Source: an uncultured Bacilli bacterium (GTDB taxonomy: Bacteria; Bacillota_I; Bacilli_A; RF39; UBA660). Taken from it: DNA of 44,344 bases. The notes beneath the pieces are model-generated. The model worked only from the letters and a program-made list of their open reading frames with translations. It was not told the DNA's origin and did not search any database. Of this stretch, positions 25,392 through 34,082 are shown in pieces; the stretch's first letter is position 1, and each line of letters begins with the position of its first letter. The translations under genes and the position numbers were made by a program. The stretch covers positions 1 to 44,344 of the forward strand of contig CAKORY010000006.1 of NCBI GenBank assembly GCA_934101795.1, given 5' to 3'.

Positions 25392-25706
25392 CTATCTTCC
25401 TCTTTTATCTACTAATTCATAAAAACATTCATATTTTATTTCATCATTACGTATAACCTCTTTAATATAGTTAACAGGATATCCTGCATCCATTAAAGCA
25501 AGTCTTAGGACATCAAAGTATGATCTAGTTTTAAGTTCTCTATATCTTTTAATTTCTTCGCCATGATAATAATAACTATCTATTAAATATGATCCATTCT
25601 CACATCTAACTAAAATTCCATCCACAAAGTCCATTATCTTACTTAAATAACTTTTCATAATTTCATTTGCCTCAAAACTAGTTAAAACCATTTTTTCTAA
25701 TTTCAT
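25392..25706 (-). CDS. Unknown 104-residue protein
   Basis: I do not recognise this family. It is a mixed-charge, soluble-looking protein beginning MKLEKMVLTSFEANEIMKSY. Tyrosines are frequent (SYLIDSYYYHGEEIKRYREL). No cysteine pairs or nucleotide motifs are seen. It precedes the FNT channel by one base, so the two are probably translated together and may function together. A terminator separates it from khpA. Confidence 0.65.
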   Translation of the reverse strand: MKLEKMVLTSFEANEIMKSYLSKIMDFVDGILVRCENGSYLIDSYYYHGEEIKRYRELKTRSYFDVLRLALMDAGYPVNYIKEVIRNDEIKYECFYELVDKRGR

Positions 25707-25730
25707 ATAAACCTACTTCTTTTTAAAAAA

Positions 25731-25757
25731 ATTAAGTATCTCTACTTAATTTAAAAA
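25731..25757 (-). terminator. Terminator after rpsP-khpA
   Basis: On the minus strand an eight-base stem (25743-25750 with 25731-25738) with a short loop and a T-run, directly after the khpA stop. Confidence 0.7.
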
Positions 25758-25993
25758 GATTCAATATTTAATTTAATTTTATGCATTTTATGAATATATG
25801 CGTAAGCATAAACTAAAGTTCTAAGTGCATGAGCATTTTTACCAGCTTTGCCTATTACGTATTTCATATCAGCATCAGGTACCATTACTTCAATAATAGT
25901 ATTTTCATCTTCTTTAAACTCTTGTACCTTTATCATTTCTGGGTCTTCAACAAGACTTTTAACTAAAAATTCTGTATATTCTACTATATTCAT
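25751..25993 (-). CDS. khpA: KH-domain RNA-binding protein
   Basis: An 80-residue KhpA (YlqC) protein: one KH domain with the GKAGKNA GxxG loop, preceded by VEYTEFLVKSLVEDPE as in the family. KhpA binds RNA, usually with KhpB, and affects cell elongation in streptococci. It starts two bases after the rpsP stop, the normal partner order. In many Firmicutes rimM and trmD follow here; in this genome they lie 16 kb away. Confidence 0.93.
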   Translation of the reverse strand: MNIVEYTEFLVKSLVEDPEMIKVQEFKEDENTIIEVMVPDADMKYVIGKAGKNAHALRTLVYAYAYIHKMHKIKLNIESF

Positions 25994-25995
25994 AA

Positions 25996-26268
25996 TTACT
26001 TACCTTTTTTGCTTGATGCAAATTCTTTTAAAATACCTTCGTTTTTAAGTAAAGCTTTAACTGTATCAGTTGGTTGTGCTCCATTATTTAACCATTTAAT
26101 AGCAATTTCCTTATCAATTTTGATTTCAGCTGGATTTGCTACTGGATTGTATGTACCTACAGTTTCAATAAATCTTCCATCTCTTGGAAATCTTGAATCT
26201 GCAGCTACAATACGATAAAATGGTTTTTGTTTAGAGCCCATTCTTTTAAGTCTTAATTTAACTGCCAT
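25996..26268 (-). CDS. rpsP: 30S ribosomal protein S16
   Basis: A 90-residue protein of normal length with the S16 start MAVKLRLKRMGSKQKPFYRI, then RDGRFIETVGTYNP and NNGAQPTDTVKALL. A small-subunit assembly protein. GAGGAGG is the ribosome site, and it has its own promoter at 26301-26329. Confidence 0.97.
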   Translation of the reverse strand: MAVKLRLKRMGSKQKPFYRIVAADSRFPRDGRFIETVGTYNPVANPAEIKIDKEIAIKWLNNGAQPTDTVKALLKNEGILKEFASSKKGK

Positions 26269-26300
26269 AATCTTTCCTCCTCACTAAATTAACTAAACTA

Positions 26301-26329
26301 ATATTATCATATAAAACTATATGTGTCAA
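26301..26329 (-). promoter_or_regulatory. Promoter of rpsP-khpA
   Basis: TTGACA (26324-26329), 17 bases, TAATAT (26301-26306) on the minus strand. The -35 box is one arm of a nine-base inverted repeat (26322-26330 with 26339-26347) shared with the ltaS side. Confidence 0.8.
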
Positions 26330-26352
26330 CCTTTTTTTGTTGACACATTTTC

Positions 26353-26381
26353 TTTACAAAATTATTATTTTATAGTATACT
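26353..26381 (+). promoter_or_regulatory. Promoter of the LtaS-like gene
   Basis: TTTACA (26353-26358), 17 bases, TATACT (26376-26381) on the plus strand, about 20 bases before the TTG start. Confidence 0.65.
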
Positions 26382-26401
26382 TTATCTAGTGGTGATGTAA
26401 T

Positions 26402-28318
26402 TTGAAAAAAAAGCAAACAAAGAAAGTAACATTTAAAGATAAACTCGAAAACATATATAATATAGTTAGAGCATTTATAAAAAAGTATTATTATATTTTT
26501 TTACTTGTTTTACCCTTTATTTTGATAGATATATTTACAAGATATAAAGTAGAATTTTATGGATTATTAAAGTTAGTTCCCAATATGTTTACTTTATTAT
26601 GGATTTTCCTTATACTAAGTATATGTTTATTTTCAAAAAAGAAGATTGGAAAAACTATTTATATTTTATTTTTTATACTTAGTTTAATAATATATTTAGT
26701 AAATAATATATATTATTCTATGACTGGTGTATTTTTTGATTTTAGTATGCTTCTACTTGCCAGTGAAGGTTCTGAATATTTAATTGATGCTATTAAAAAT
26801 TGTGATTTATCAGTTTACTTATTTTTAATACCAATATTTATTACATTCATACTTGCTATAAAAGTATATCCTAAAGAAGAACATAAATCTTATAAAGGTA
26901 TTATTTTAACAATATTTATTTTTATAGTTTTACATAGTATTACACCAATATTTTTAGGTAAAGCAAATGAAGAACTGACATGGAGTACATGGAGAAATCC
27001 TAGAAACATTTATAATAGTTTTAACGATAATAATAAGGCTATAAAAGTATCTGGTTTATATGAATATACTGTTAGAAATTTCTATATAACTTTTTTAAAA
27101 AGTGATGAAGGTACTAATCAAAAAGATTTAGATTTTCTAAAAGAAGAATATTCTAAGGAAAAAGAAGTAAATAAAAATAGATATACGGGAAAATATAAAG
27201 GTAATAATTTAATTATTGTACAACTTGAAGGATTAGATTCTTGGGTTATTAATAAAAATGATACCCCTACTTTATATAGTATGATGAGAAATTCAATTAA
27301 TTTTACTAATCATTATTCTTACTATAATGGTGGTGGTTCAACATTTAATTCAGAATTTGCAGTTAACACAGGTTTTATTACTCCCGTTTCATATACTCAA
27401 AATGCTTATACATTTAATAAAAATTCATTTCCTTATAGTTTAGCTCATTTATTTAAAAAACAAGGTTATGCAGTTAATGCTTTTCATATGAATACTAAAG
27501 AATATTATTCTAGAGGTACTAACTACAAAAACTGGGGCTATGATAACTATTATGGTCTAGTGGATCAAAATACATATAAAGATAATTCATACTATTTAGA
27601 TAGAGAACTTCTTTTAAATGAAGAATTTAAAGAAAAAATGTTTGGTAGTGAAAAGTTCGTAGATTATATTATAACTTATACAAATCATATGCCTTTTAAT
27701 CCTGAAAAAGGAAATTGTAAAATGCTACTTGATTTAGATAAAAAAGAAAATGAAAATGTAAGTTATGATTTAACTGAGGAAGATTGCGTACGAAGACAAG
27801 CGAAAGAAACAGATTATATGATGGATCTTTTAATTAAAGAACTAAAAGAAAGAGAAATATTTGATAAAACTACTATTGTAGTTCTAACAGATCATTACCT
27901 TTATACATTGTCAGATAAATCAATATTAGATAAATATAAAAATACAAGTAATAACTTAATTAATCATACACCATTCTTTATTTATACTAATAATAAAGAT
28001 AAAAAAACAATTAAAACAGTTACTTCACAATTAAACGTATTACCTACAGTGCTTAATTTATTTGGTATTGATTATAATCCTAACAACTATATTGGTCAAG
28101 ATGCATTAAATAATAATTATCGAAAATTAGTTTTCTTTAGTGATTATTCTTGGTATGATGGAAATGTTTATGTAGATGGTGGTGTGGTTACTAATAATAA
28201 ATATATTAATCAAAATGCTTTAGAAGAAAAAAATTATAATGTAAATTATTTAATAAAGAAAAATGATTTAACACTTAAATATAATTATTTTAAAGATATG
28301 GAAAAGAGTTCAAAATGA
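26402..28318 (+). CDS. LtaS-type phosphoglycerol transferase / sulfatase-fold membrane enzyme
   Basis: A 638-residue enzyme starting at TTG 26402, behind GGTGATG. About five membrane helices (~30-50, 60-78, 84-105, 137-154, 166-185) precede an extracellular alkaline-phosphatase-fold domain. QLEGLDSW carries the metal-binding glutamate (E276), GGGSTFNSEFAVNTG the nucleophile threonine (T314), and VLTDHYLY and NHTPFFIYTN the later metal and substrate sites. This is the lipoteichoic acid synthase architecture, which adds glycerol-phosphate from phosphatidylglycerol. An LtaP/YfnI-type paralogue or a phosphoethanolamine transferase cannot be excluded. It converges on the GT2 gene. Confidence 0.88.
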   Translation: MKKKQTKKVTFKDKLENIYNIVRAFIKKYYYIFLLVLPFILIDIFTRYKVEFYGLLKLVPNMFTLLWIFLILSICLFSKKKIGKTIYILFFILSLIIYLVNNIYYSMTGVFFDFSMLLLASEGSEYLIDAIKNCDLSVYLFLIPIFITFILAIKVYPKEEHKSYKGIILTIFIFIVLHSITPIFLGKANEELTWSTWRNPRNIYNSFNDNNKAIKVSGLYEYTVRNFYITFLKSDEGTNQKDLDFLKEEYSKEKEVNKNRYTGKYKGNNLIIVQLEGLDSWVINKNDTPTLYSMMRNSINFTNHYSYYNGGGSTFNSEFAVNTGFITPVSYTQNAYTFNKNSFPYSLAHLFKKQGYAVNAFHMNTKEYYSRGTNYKNWGYDNYYGLVDQNTYKDNSYYLDRELLLNEEFKEKMFGSEKFVDYIITYTNHMPFNPEKGNCKMLLDLDKKENENVSYDLTEEDCVRRQAKETDYMMDLLIKELKEREIFDKTTIVVLTDHYLYTLSDKSILDKYKNTSNNLINHTPFFIYTNNKDKKTIKTVTSQLNVLPTVLNLFGIDYNPNNYIGQDALNNNYRKLVFFSDYSWYDGNVYVDGGVVTNNKYINQNALEEKNYNVNYLIKKNDLTLKYNYFKDMEKSSK

Positions 28319-28334
28319 TATGAACTCTTTTTTT
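28303..28334 (+). terminator. Terminator overlapping the LtaS-like stop codon
   Basis: A ten-base stem (28303-28312 with 28321-28330) followed by a T-run. The TGA stop codon is in the loop. Confidence 0.85.
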
Positions 28335-28414
28335 AGTATAAATATATTTTCTTACTGTAATGACAATATTTTTTACAACTTAATCATACTATTTGTATTT
28401 AGATCAATAAGACA

Positions 28415-29911
28415 TTATTTATTTAAATCATCAATAGTAACTTTACTTTCATGTGGTATTGGTTTCCATTCAACTTTCATAAAGAGTGCTACATATGTTG
28501 CATATCTACCTATTATATCAAATATTGGCCATGTAAATGTATAAAGCATTTTTTTCCATATAGACATTTTTTTAATATTTTTATGTTCTACGATAAATAG
28601 ATAAATAGCTACCCACATATTTTCAATATACATACCTATTCTAAATAATATTCTAAGCCATATTGATGTAAGCATACCAATAAATAAAGCATTAACTCCA
28701 GGTGATGCAAAAACTCTTACTTCAAAGAAATGTCTAAGTATTTGTGCAAGATATGTGCCTCCCCCGAAGAAATTAACTCCATCAATTCCTGCGTTATAAC
28801 AGTAGCATCCATACATAACTACAATAACTATTAACCATCTAGCAATATTAAATACTGAAAATGGTGTAAGTTGCATTAATGTATCAAACGAAGCAAATCT
28901 ATGTCTAATATTTTCTATAATATTAAGCATAAATTCTTTAAATGTTTTAGATTTTTTCTTTTTATTTACGGAAGTTTCACCCCATTTTGTTCTAACAAAC
29001 CATTTACCTAAGAAAATGTTAATAAATAAGTATGGACCTGACTCAACGAATGCTTGTAAGTGACCTTTAGCCCATCTCGTTCTTTGTCTTAAAGCAACTT
29101 TTAAACTAGTTGGTTGTTCATCATAAAACATAGCATCATTTTGATAAGTTATTTGATACCCTTGAGCAACAGCATCTGCAGTTAAAGCTCTATCTTCAGT
29201 AAGGGATGTATAATGCCAACCATTTTTAACTATTTCATTTGTAAATAAAAAACCAGTACCTTGAATATTTGTTGCAAGTCTTAAAACACTTCTTGCTCTA
29301 TGGTTATATCTAATTGATCTTATCCAGTGAAGTGCATATGTTGATGCAATCCAATTCTCATCAAAGTTTTTAGTATTTCGATATGAAGTGATAATTTTTT
29401 CTCCAGAATCAAATGCATCATTCATTTTAGTTATATAATCTTTTTTTAATAAATTATCAGCATCAAAAATAAAATAACCTTCAAAACTCATTCTGCCATA
29501 ATCTTCTTCAATTCTGTCAAGTAAGAACTCTAGAGCATAACCTTTAGTTCGGTGTTTATCATCAAATCTTTCGTAACATATTGCTCCATGTTTTCTTGCT
29601 ATTTCTGCAGTATTGTCTGTACAATTATCTGCAACTACGAAAGTTGTAATTAAATCTTTTGGATAATCTTGTTTATTTATACTATCTAGTAAGTTACCTA
29701 TGACATATTTTTCATTTCTTGCTGCTATTAAAATAGCATATTTATGTTTATTTTTTGCAGGTTTAAACTTACGAGTAAAGAAAAAACCGATAATCCAATA
29801 TAAATTTTTATACACAAGCATTGCGGATAAAACACTACTTATAGCATAATATACCGTTTTCCAACTTAAGTAGTTATCTCCGATAAAACTAATAATATTT
29901 AATGTACTCAT
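28415..29911 (-). CDS. Processive membrane glycosyltransferase, family GT2
   Basis: A 498-residue cellulose/hyaluronan-synthase-type enzyme. A membrane segment near residues 20-45 is followed by the GT-A domain: ILIAARNEKYVIGNLLDSI, VVADNCTDNT, the DxD FIFDADNLL (D150/D152), the acceptor-base TED (238-240) and the chain-binding RQRTRW (275-280). Further membrane segments follow to the end. These motifs mark a processive beta-glycosyltransferase that makes and exports a polysaccharide or decorates a lipid. The product cannot be told: there is no PilZ domain or partner gene. GAGG precedes ATG 29911. Confidence 0.85.
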   Translation of the reverse strand: MSTLNIISFIGDNYLSWKTVYYAISSVLSAMLVYKNLYWIIGFFFTRKFKPAKNKHKYAILIAARNEKYVIGNLLDSINKQDYPKDLITTFVVADNCTDNTAEIARKHGAICYERFDDKHRTKGYALEFLLDRIEEDYGRMSFEGYFIFDADNLLKKDYITKMNDAFDSGEKIITSYRNTKNFDENWIASTYALHWIRSIRYNHRARSVLRLATNIQGTGFLFTNEIVKNGWHYTSLTEDRALTADAVAQGYQITYQNDAMFYDEQPTSLKVALRQRTRWAKGHLQAFVESGPYLFINIFLGKWFVRTKWGETSVNKKKKSKTFKEFMLNIIENIRHRFASFDTLMQLTPFSVFNIARWLIVIVVMYGCYCYNAGIDGVNFFGGGTYLAQILRHFFEVRVFASPGVNALFIGMLTSIWLRILFRIGMYIENMWVAIYLFIVEHKNIKKMSIWKKMLYTFTWPIFDIIGRYATYVALFMKVEWKPIPHESKVTIDDLNK

Positions 29912-29969
29912 ATTTACTTCCTCAATTCACTTAAATCAATTGTATCAGATAAATAATTAAAAGTAAATT

Positions 29970-30272
29970 AAAAGAAGAATTATTTCAATTCTTCTTTTAA
30001 TTTTTCAACTTCATCCAGCGATAATTTGGTAACTTTACAAATTAAATCTACATTGCAAGTTTCTTGAAGCATAGCTTTGGCAACATCAATAGCCTTTTGT
30101 TCAACACCAAGCTTATATCCCTTTTTTACTCCACGTTCTACGCCATCTTCAAATGCTTCTTCTTTTTCATTGCCATCAAATATAACATCTCTGTTATATC
30201 TAAGTAAATTATCAAAGTCATCAGAACTACTTTTTACTTCACGTATTATTTTTGCCATAAAATCATCACCAG
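29970..30272 (-). repeat. Partial tandem duplication of the rpn 3' end
   Basis: This segment repeats 30325-30662 at high DNA identity, including the hairpin over the stop codon and the bases up to GGTGATGATTTT before the internal ATG. The copies differ in the number of GIxxGI-type units. Identity stops abruptly upstream of that site. Confidence 0.9.
29980..30258 (-). CDS. Free-standing copy of the Rpn C-terminal region (92 residues)
   Basis: A 92-residue protein matching the last 104 residues of the Rpn protein at 30333-31250, with MAKIIREVK at the start and LSLDEVEKLKEELK at the end. It lacks the nuclease domain. It may be a remnant of a duplication. However, the frame is intact, GGTGATGATTTT provides a plausible ribosome site, and TATACT lies about 20 bases upstream. 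In Rpn families a small protein made from an internal start can restrain the full-length toxin, so this may be a detached version of that. Expression is unproven. Confidence 0.55.
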   Translation of the reverse strand: MAKIIREVKSSSDDFDNLLRYNRDVIFDGNEKEEAFEDGVERGVKKGYKLGVEQKAIDVAKAMLQETCNVDLICKVTKLSLDEVEKLKEELK

Positions 30273-30332
30273 TTAAAGTATACTATAAATCGCATGTTAA
30301 ATCAAATGCTTTATTGTGGCTAAAAAGAAGAA

Positions 30333-31250
30333 TTATTTCAATTCTTCTTTTAATTTTTCAATTTCATCAAGTGATAATTTGGTAACTTTACAAATCAAAT
30401 CTACATTACAATTTTCTTGAAGCATAGATTTGGCAACATCAATAGTATTTTGTTCAACGCCTTGTTTAATCCCCTGTTCAATACCGTGTTTAATACCATG
30501 TTCTATGCCTTTTTTATACCCACGTTCTACACCATCTTCAAATGCTTCTTCTTTTTCATTGCCATCAAATATAACATCTCTGTTATATCTAAGTAAATTA
30601 TCAAAGTCATCTGAATTATTCTTTACTTCACGTATTATTTTTGCCATAAAATCATCACCATCATATACTTTTTTTATTAATCTTTCATCATCACTAATTA
30701 AAAGATATAATAATTTCTCTAAAGACTCATTGTCTTTCATAAGTTTAGTATAATCCATATCTAGAATTTTTGCAAGATTTACGTCGTAGATTTCAAAAAA
30801 TGAATGTATTTCTTCATATGTTTTATCATCTAAAAGTCTACTTCTAACTACGAACCTATCATCATTTGTAACACTATAGGTATTGAGATTTATTTGGCAT
30901 ACCTTCTTAAATCTCTTGCTATAATCTTCAGCATTTTTAGTCTGTCTTAAAACTAAATGACAAATATACATATTATTTTTTCTTTCATTTTTTCTACTTC
31001 TTACACTATTTATTTCAACATTAACAAGCATTTCATTACTTTCTAGTGCTATATCTACTTCACTATTTACAGCATTTTCATTTACACTTAAATCTGGATG
31101 AAGCAAAGTAAATACTACATCTTCTTCAGGAATATCTAAAACCTTACATACAATTTTACTTAGATATTTAAGTCCATCTTTAGTTGAAGTAAATATTTTC
31201 TTTACAATAGTATCTCTGGCATTAATTTTCTTAATTTCTAATCTTTGCAT
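30333..31250 (-). CDS. Rpn/PD-(D/E)XK family nuclease
   Basis: A 305-residue member of the Rpn (PDDEXK_2, transposase_31) family: DNA endonucleases first linked to recombination and later to phage defence. ATG 31250 (MQRLEIKK) has AAAGGAGG. The nuclease core has NARDTIVKKIFTS, then SEVDIALESNEMLVNVEIN with the Asp and Glu of the active site. After ~residue 200 a helical C-terminus follows: glycine-rich four-residue steps (GIEHGIKHGIEQGIKQG) and a small helical end domain. An internal ATG at 30647 has the same GGTGATGATTTT signal as the free copy and could give a 104-residue short form. Confidence 0.85.
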   Translation of the reverse strand: MQRLEIKKINARDTIVKKIFTSTKDGLKYLSKIVCKVLDIPEEDVVFTLLHPDLSVNENAVNSEVDIALESNEMLVNVEINSVRSRKNERKNNMYICHLVLRQTKNAEDYSKRFKKVCQINLNTYSVTNDDRFVVRSRLLDDKTYEEIHSFFEIYDVNLAKILDMDYTKLMKDNESLEKLLYLLISDDERLIKKVYDGDDFMAKIIREVKNNSDDFDNLLRYNRDVIFDGNEKEEAFEDGVERGYKKGIEHGIKHGIEQGIKQGVEQNTIDVAKSMLQENCNVDLICKVTKLSLDEIEKLKEELK

Positions 31251-31277
31251 GAGCGAAAACCTCCTTTCAAAGATGCT

Positions 31278-31305
31278 ATTATACATATATTTTTAAGTCT
31301 TTCAA
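31278..31305 (-). promoter_or_regulatory. Promoter of the rpn gene
   Basis: TTGAAA (31300-31305), 16 bases, TATAAT (31278-31283) on the minus strand. The rest of the interval to 31410 is AT-rich with a short inverted repeat and no gene that I can see. Confidence 0.6.
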
Positions 31306-31407
31306 GGCTTTCGACAAAACATATCATGGCTCGACACACCATTTTGAACGAGTTAACATTTCTTTACGTTTTTACATAAAAAAAATAATGTAAACATTTA
31401 CATAAAA

Positions 31408-31440
31408 AAACTGATAGAAATAATTTATATCTCTATCAAT
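31408..31440 (-). terminator. Terminator of clpB
   Basis: On the minus strand TTGATAGA pairs with TCTATCAG, followed by a T-run, directly after the clpB stop. Confidence 0.75.
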
Positions 31441-31445
31441 TAATT

Positions 31446-33554
31446 TTATTTTATATTTATAACATAATTATTATTATCAAGTGATACCACTAAAGTATCT
31501 CCAACTTTTAAGTTGCCATCAATTACTTTGTGAGCAATTAAGTTTTCAATATTTTTAGTAATATATCTCTTTATTGGTCTAGCACCATATCTAGGATCAT
31601 AAGCTTCATTAATAATTTTTTCTTTAACTTCATTTGTAATTTCAACATGAATGTAACTTGGTTTAAGTCTATCATTAACTTCTTTCATAATTTTATCAAC
31701 AATGTCACCAATAACATCTTTCTTAAGTGAATTAAAGATAATTATTTCATCAATTCTGTTTATAAGTTCTGGTCTAAACGTATTTTTTAATTCATTCATG
31801 ACAAGTTCATTTGCATTTTTTTCATTATCAAGGATATATTCACTACCTAAGTTACTTGTCATAATTATGATAGTATTTTTAAAATCTACGACTCGGCCTT
31901 GACTATCTGTAAGTCTTCCATCATCTAGTATTTGTAGTAAAATATTAAAGACATCCTTATGAGCTTTTTCTATTTCATCAAATAAAACTATACTATATGG
32001 ATTTCTTCTTACAGCTTCCGTAAGTTCTCCGCCTTCATCGTATCCAACATATCCTGGAGGAGCACCAACTAAACGAGAAACATTAAATGATTCCATATAC
32101 TCAGAACAGTCGATTCTAATCATGTGTCTTTCATCATCAAACAACTCATAAGCAAGTGATTTTGCCACTTCAGTTTTACCTACCCCAGTTGGTCCTAAAA
32201 ATATAAATGAACCAATTGGTCTATTAGGGTCTTTAATACCACTTCTTGCTCTGATAATTGCATCGCTAACAAGTTTTAAAGCATTATCTTGACCTATAAC
32301 ACGCGTTTTTAATCTATCAAATAAATGAAGTAATTTATCTTTTTCGCTTGAAACTAATTTAGATACAGGAATATGTGTCCATCTTGAAATAATTTCTGCA
32401 ATGCTTTCTTCATCTACAACATCTGATAAGATATTATTTTGATTTTGTTCTTGAAGTTTTTTAAGCTCTTGTTCAAGTTCTGGTATTTTACCATGTCTTA
32501 ACATTGCACTTTTTTCAAGGTCATAATTATTCTCAGCTTGGGCTAAGTCAAAACGAGCACGTTCAAGTTCTTCCTTTTTCTTATTTATTTCATTCTTTGC
32601 TTCTTTTTCTTTATCCCATTTTTGATGTAAATCAGCTTCTTTTGCTTTTAAATCTACGAGTTTTTCATCAATTTCACTTATTCTATTTTTACTTATTTCA
32701 TCTTTTTCTTTCTTTAAAGCCTGTTTTTCAATTTCTAAACTCATTATTTTTCTTGTAAGTTCATCAAGTTCGACTGGCATAGATTCAAGTTGCATTTTTA
32801 TCGTAGCACATGCTTCATCTACTAAATCGATAGCTTTATCTGGTAAAAATCTATCAGTAATATATCTATCTGATAAAGTTGCTGCAGATACTAAAGCACT
32901 ATCTTTAATAGTTACACCATGAAATATTTCAAATCTTTCTTTTAAACCACGAAGAATAGTAATAGTATCTTCGACAGTTGGTTCACTTACCAAAACTTTT
33001 TGAAATCTTCTTTCTAAGGCTCCATCTTTTTCAATATATTTACGATATTCATTTAAAGTAGTAGCACCTATAACATGAATTTCTCCACGGGCAAGCATTG
33101 GTTTAAGCATATTAGAAACATCCATTGCACCATCTCCACCAGCTCCAACTATCATGTGAATTTCATCAATAAACATTATAATGTTGCCATCAGAATCTTT
33201 AATTTCTTTTAAGACAGCTTTTAATCTTTCTTCAAATTCACCACGATATTTAGCTCCAGCAACAAGTGAACCTAAATCTAATTCCCAGACAGTTTTATTT
33301 TTCAAACTACTTGGAACATCACCTTTTATAATTCTTTGGGCAAGTCCTTCCACAATAGCAGTTTTACCTACCCCAGGTTCACCAATTAAAACTGGATTAT
33401 TCTTACTTTTACGTGATAGTATTCTAATAATGTTTCTGATTTCTTCATCTCTACCTATAACAGGATCAACTTTATTATCTAAAACATTCTTAGTTATGTC
33501 ACGTCCATATTTATTTAAAACATCTTTTAATTCATCATTATTTTCAAAGTTCAT
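31446..33554 (-). CDS. clpB: ClpB-type disaggregase lacking the N-terminal domain
   Basis: A 702-residue HSP100 ATPase from ATG 33554 (MNFENNDELK). The first ATPase domain starts at ~20 (Walker A GEPGVGKT at 58-65, MFIDEIHMIVGAGG). A full coiled-coil M domain lies at ~265-385, which marks ClpB rather than ClpC or ClpE. The second ATPase domain has FLGPTGVGKTE and VLFDEIEKAH; GAPPGYVGYDEGG is the pore loop. Standard ClpB has ~860 residues; the ~150-residue N domain is absent, as in the short ClpB form other bacteria make from an internal start. With DnaK it should dissolve aggregates. CIRCE and promoter lie directly upstream. Confidence 0.93.
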   Translation of the reverse strand: MNFENNDELKDVLNKYGRDITKNVLDNKVDPVIGRDEEIRNIIRILSRKSKNNPVLIGEPGVGKTAIVEGLAQRIIKGDVPSSLKNKTVWELDLGSLVAGAKYRGEFEERLKAVLKEIKDSDGNIIMFIDEIHMIVGAGGDGAMDVSNMLKPMLARGEIHVIGATTLNEYRKYIEKDGALERRFQKVLVSEPTVEDTITILRGLKERFEIFHGVTIKDSALVSAATLSDRYITDRFLPDKAIDLVDEACATIKMQLESMPVELDELTRKIMSLEIEKQALKKEKDEISKNRISEIDEKLVDLKAKEADLHQKWDKEKEAKNEINKKKEELERARFDLAQAENNYDLEKSAMLRHGKIPELEQELKKLQEQNQNNILSDVVDEESIAEIISRWTHIPVSKLVSSEKDKLLHLFDRLKTRVIGQDNALKLVSDAIIRARSGIKDPNRPIGSFIFLGPTGVGKTEVAKSLAYELFDDERHMIRIDCSEYMESFNVSRLVGAPPGYVGYDEGGELTEAVRRNPYSIVLFDEIEKAHKDVFNILLQILDDGRLTDSQGRVVDFKNTIIIMTSNLGSEYILDNEKNANELVMNELKNTFRPELINRIDEIIIFNSLKKDVIGDIVDKIMKEVNDRLKPSYIHVEITNEVKEKIINEAYDPRYGARPIKRYITKNIENLIAHKVIDGNLKVGDTLVVSLDNNNYVINIK

Positions 33555-33586
33555 ATAAATCACCCTTTCTTAACTTGAACATCCAT

Positions 33587-33615
33587 ATTATAACTCATAA
33601 ATTAGCACTTGTCAA
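33587..33615 (-). promoter_or_regulatory. Promoter of clpB
   Basis: TTGACA (33610-33615), 17 bases, TATAAT (33587-33592) on the minus strand. The CIRCE element covers the -35 box. Confidence 0.85.
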
Positions 33616-33628
33616 GTATAAGTGCTAA
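33602..33628. promoter_or_regulatory. CIRCE operator (HrcA site)
   Basis: TTAGCACTT (33602-33610), nine bases, AAGTGCTAA (33620-33628): the full CIRCE layout with the outermost C/G pair of each arm changed to T/A. It predicts HrcA repression and heat induction of clpB. Confidence 0.92.
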
Positions 33629-33691
33629 TTATAAAAAAAATAAAAACTGCTTAGATTAATACATCTAAACAGCTTATCTCTTCAAATTTAA

Positions 33692-34015
33692 TTAACAGCA
33701 TCTAGGTCCATAAATATTTTCACAAACATTTTCCTCACAGCAAGTATATTCTGGTGTAAATGTATGTTTATATACATGATGGTTTATGATTCTTGTATTA
33801 CATGGCATAATGTGAGGAACTTCATGACAAATATATCTGTGGCATACTCTTTCTTCAGGACACTCATATATTGGATTTTGAACGCATCCAGGCATAGCCA
33901 TCATACCTGAATCATAAGAAGCACCAGCAAATGAAGTATCTCCCCCGATTTTTGTTTTATCAAAACTTTTCATATTTTTAGTTTCTTCCTTAAAACTTTC
34001 ATTAAAATAATTCAT
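33692..34015 (-). CDS. CotD-like spore coat protein
   Basis: A 107-residue Cys/His-rich protein. ATG 34015 is chosen because AGGA lies about nine bases upstream; ATG 34024 is too close to it. The second half (HEVPHIMPCNTRIINHHVYK, then EYTCCEENVCENIYGPRCC) resembles the CotD coat proteins of Bacillus, with PHI-P and NHH followed by HTF. Such proteins are placed on the spore surface and cross-linked through cysteines. A sigma-K-type promoter precedes it, in line with late mother-cell expression. Confidence 0.72.
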   Translation of the reverse strand: MNYFNESFKEETKNMKSFDKTKIGGDTSFAGASYDSGMMAMPGCVQNPIYECPEERVCHRYICHEVPHIMPCNTRIINHHVYKHTFTPEYTCCEENVCENIYGPRCC

Positions 34016-34036
34016 TAAAAACATTCCTTTCTAATG

Positions 34037-34063
34037 TATCTTATGAATATTTTGTTTTAATGT
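34037..34063 (-). promoter_or_regulatory. Sigma-K-type promoter of the coat gene
   Basis: On the minus strand AC (34062-34063), 16 bases, CATAAGATA (34037-34045), fitting the sigma-K pattern AC...CATAnnnTA. There is no good sigma-A promoter in the same interval. Confidence 0.65.
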
Positions 34064-34082
34064 CTAGTCAAATACACAAATG

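Noticed and set aside
30430..30753. Open frame opposite the rpn C-terminus
   Set aside because: It is a shadow of the GIxxGI codon repeats; no start signal.
32504..32758. Long frames opposite real genes (for example here opposite the clpB coiled coil, and at 13223, 21302, 33181)
   Set aside because: They have no ribosome site, odd composition, and mirror conserved genes on the other strand.
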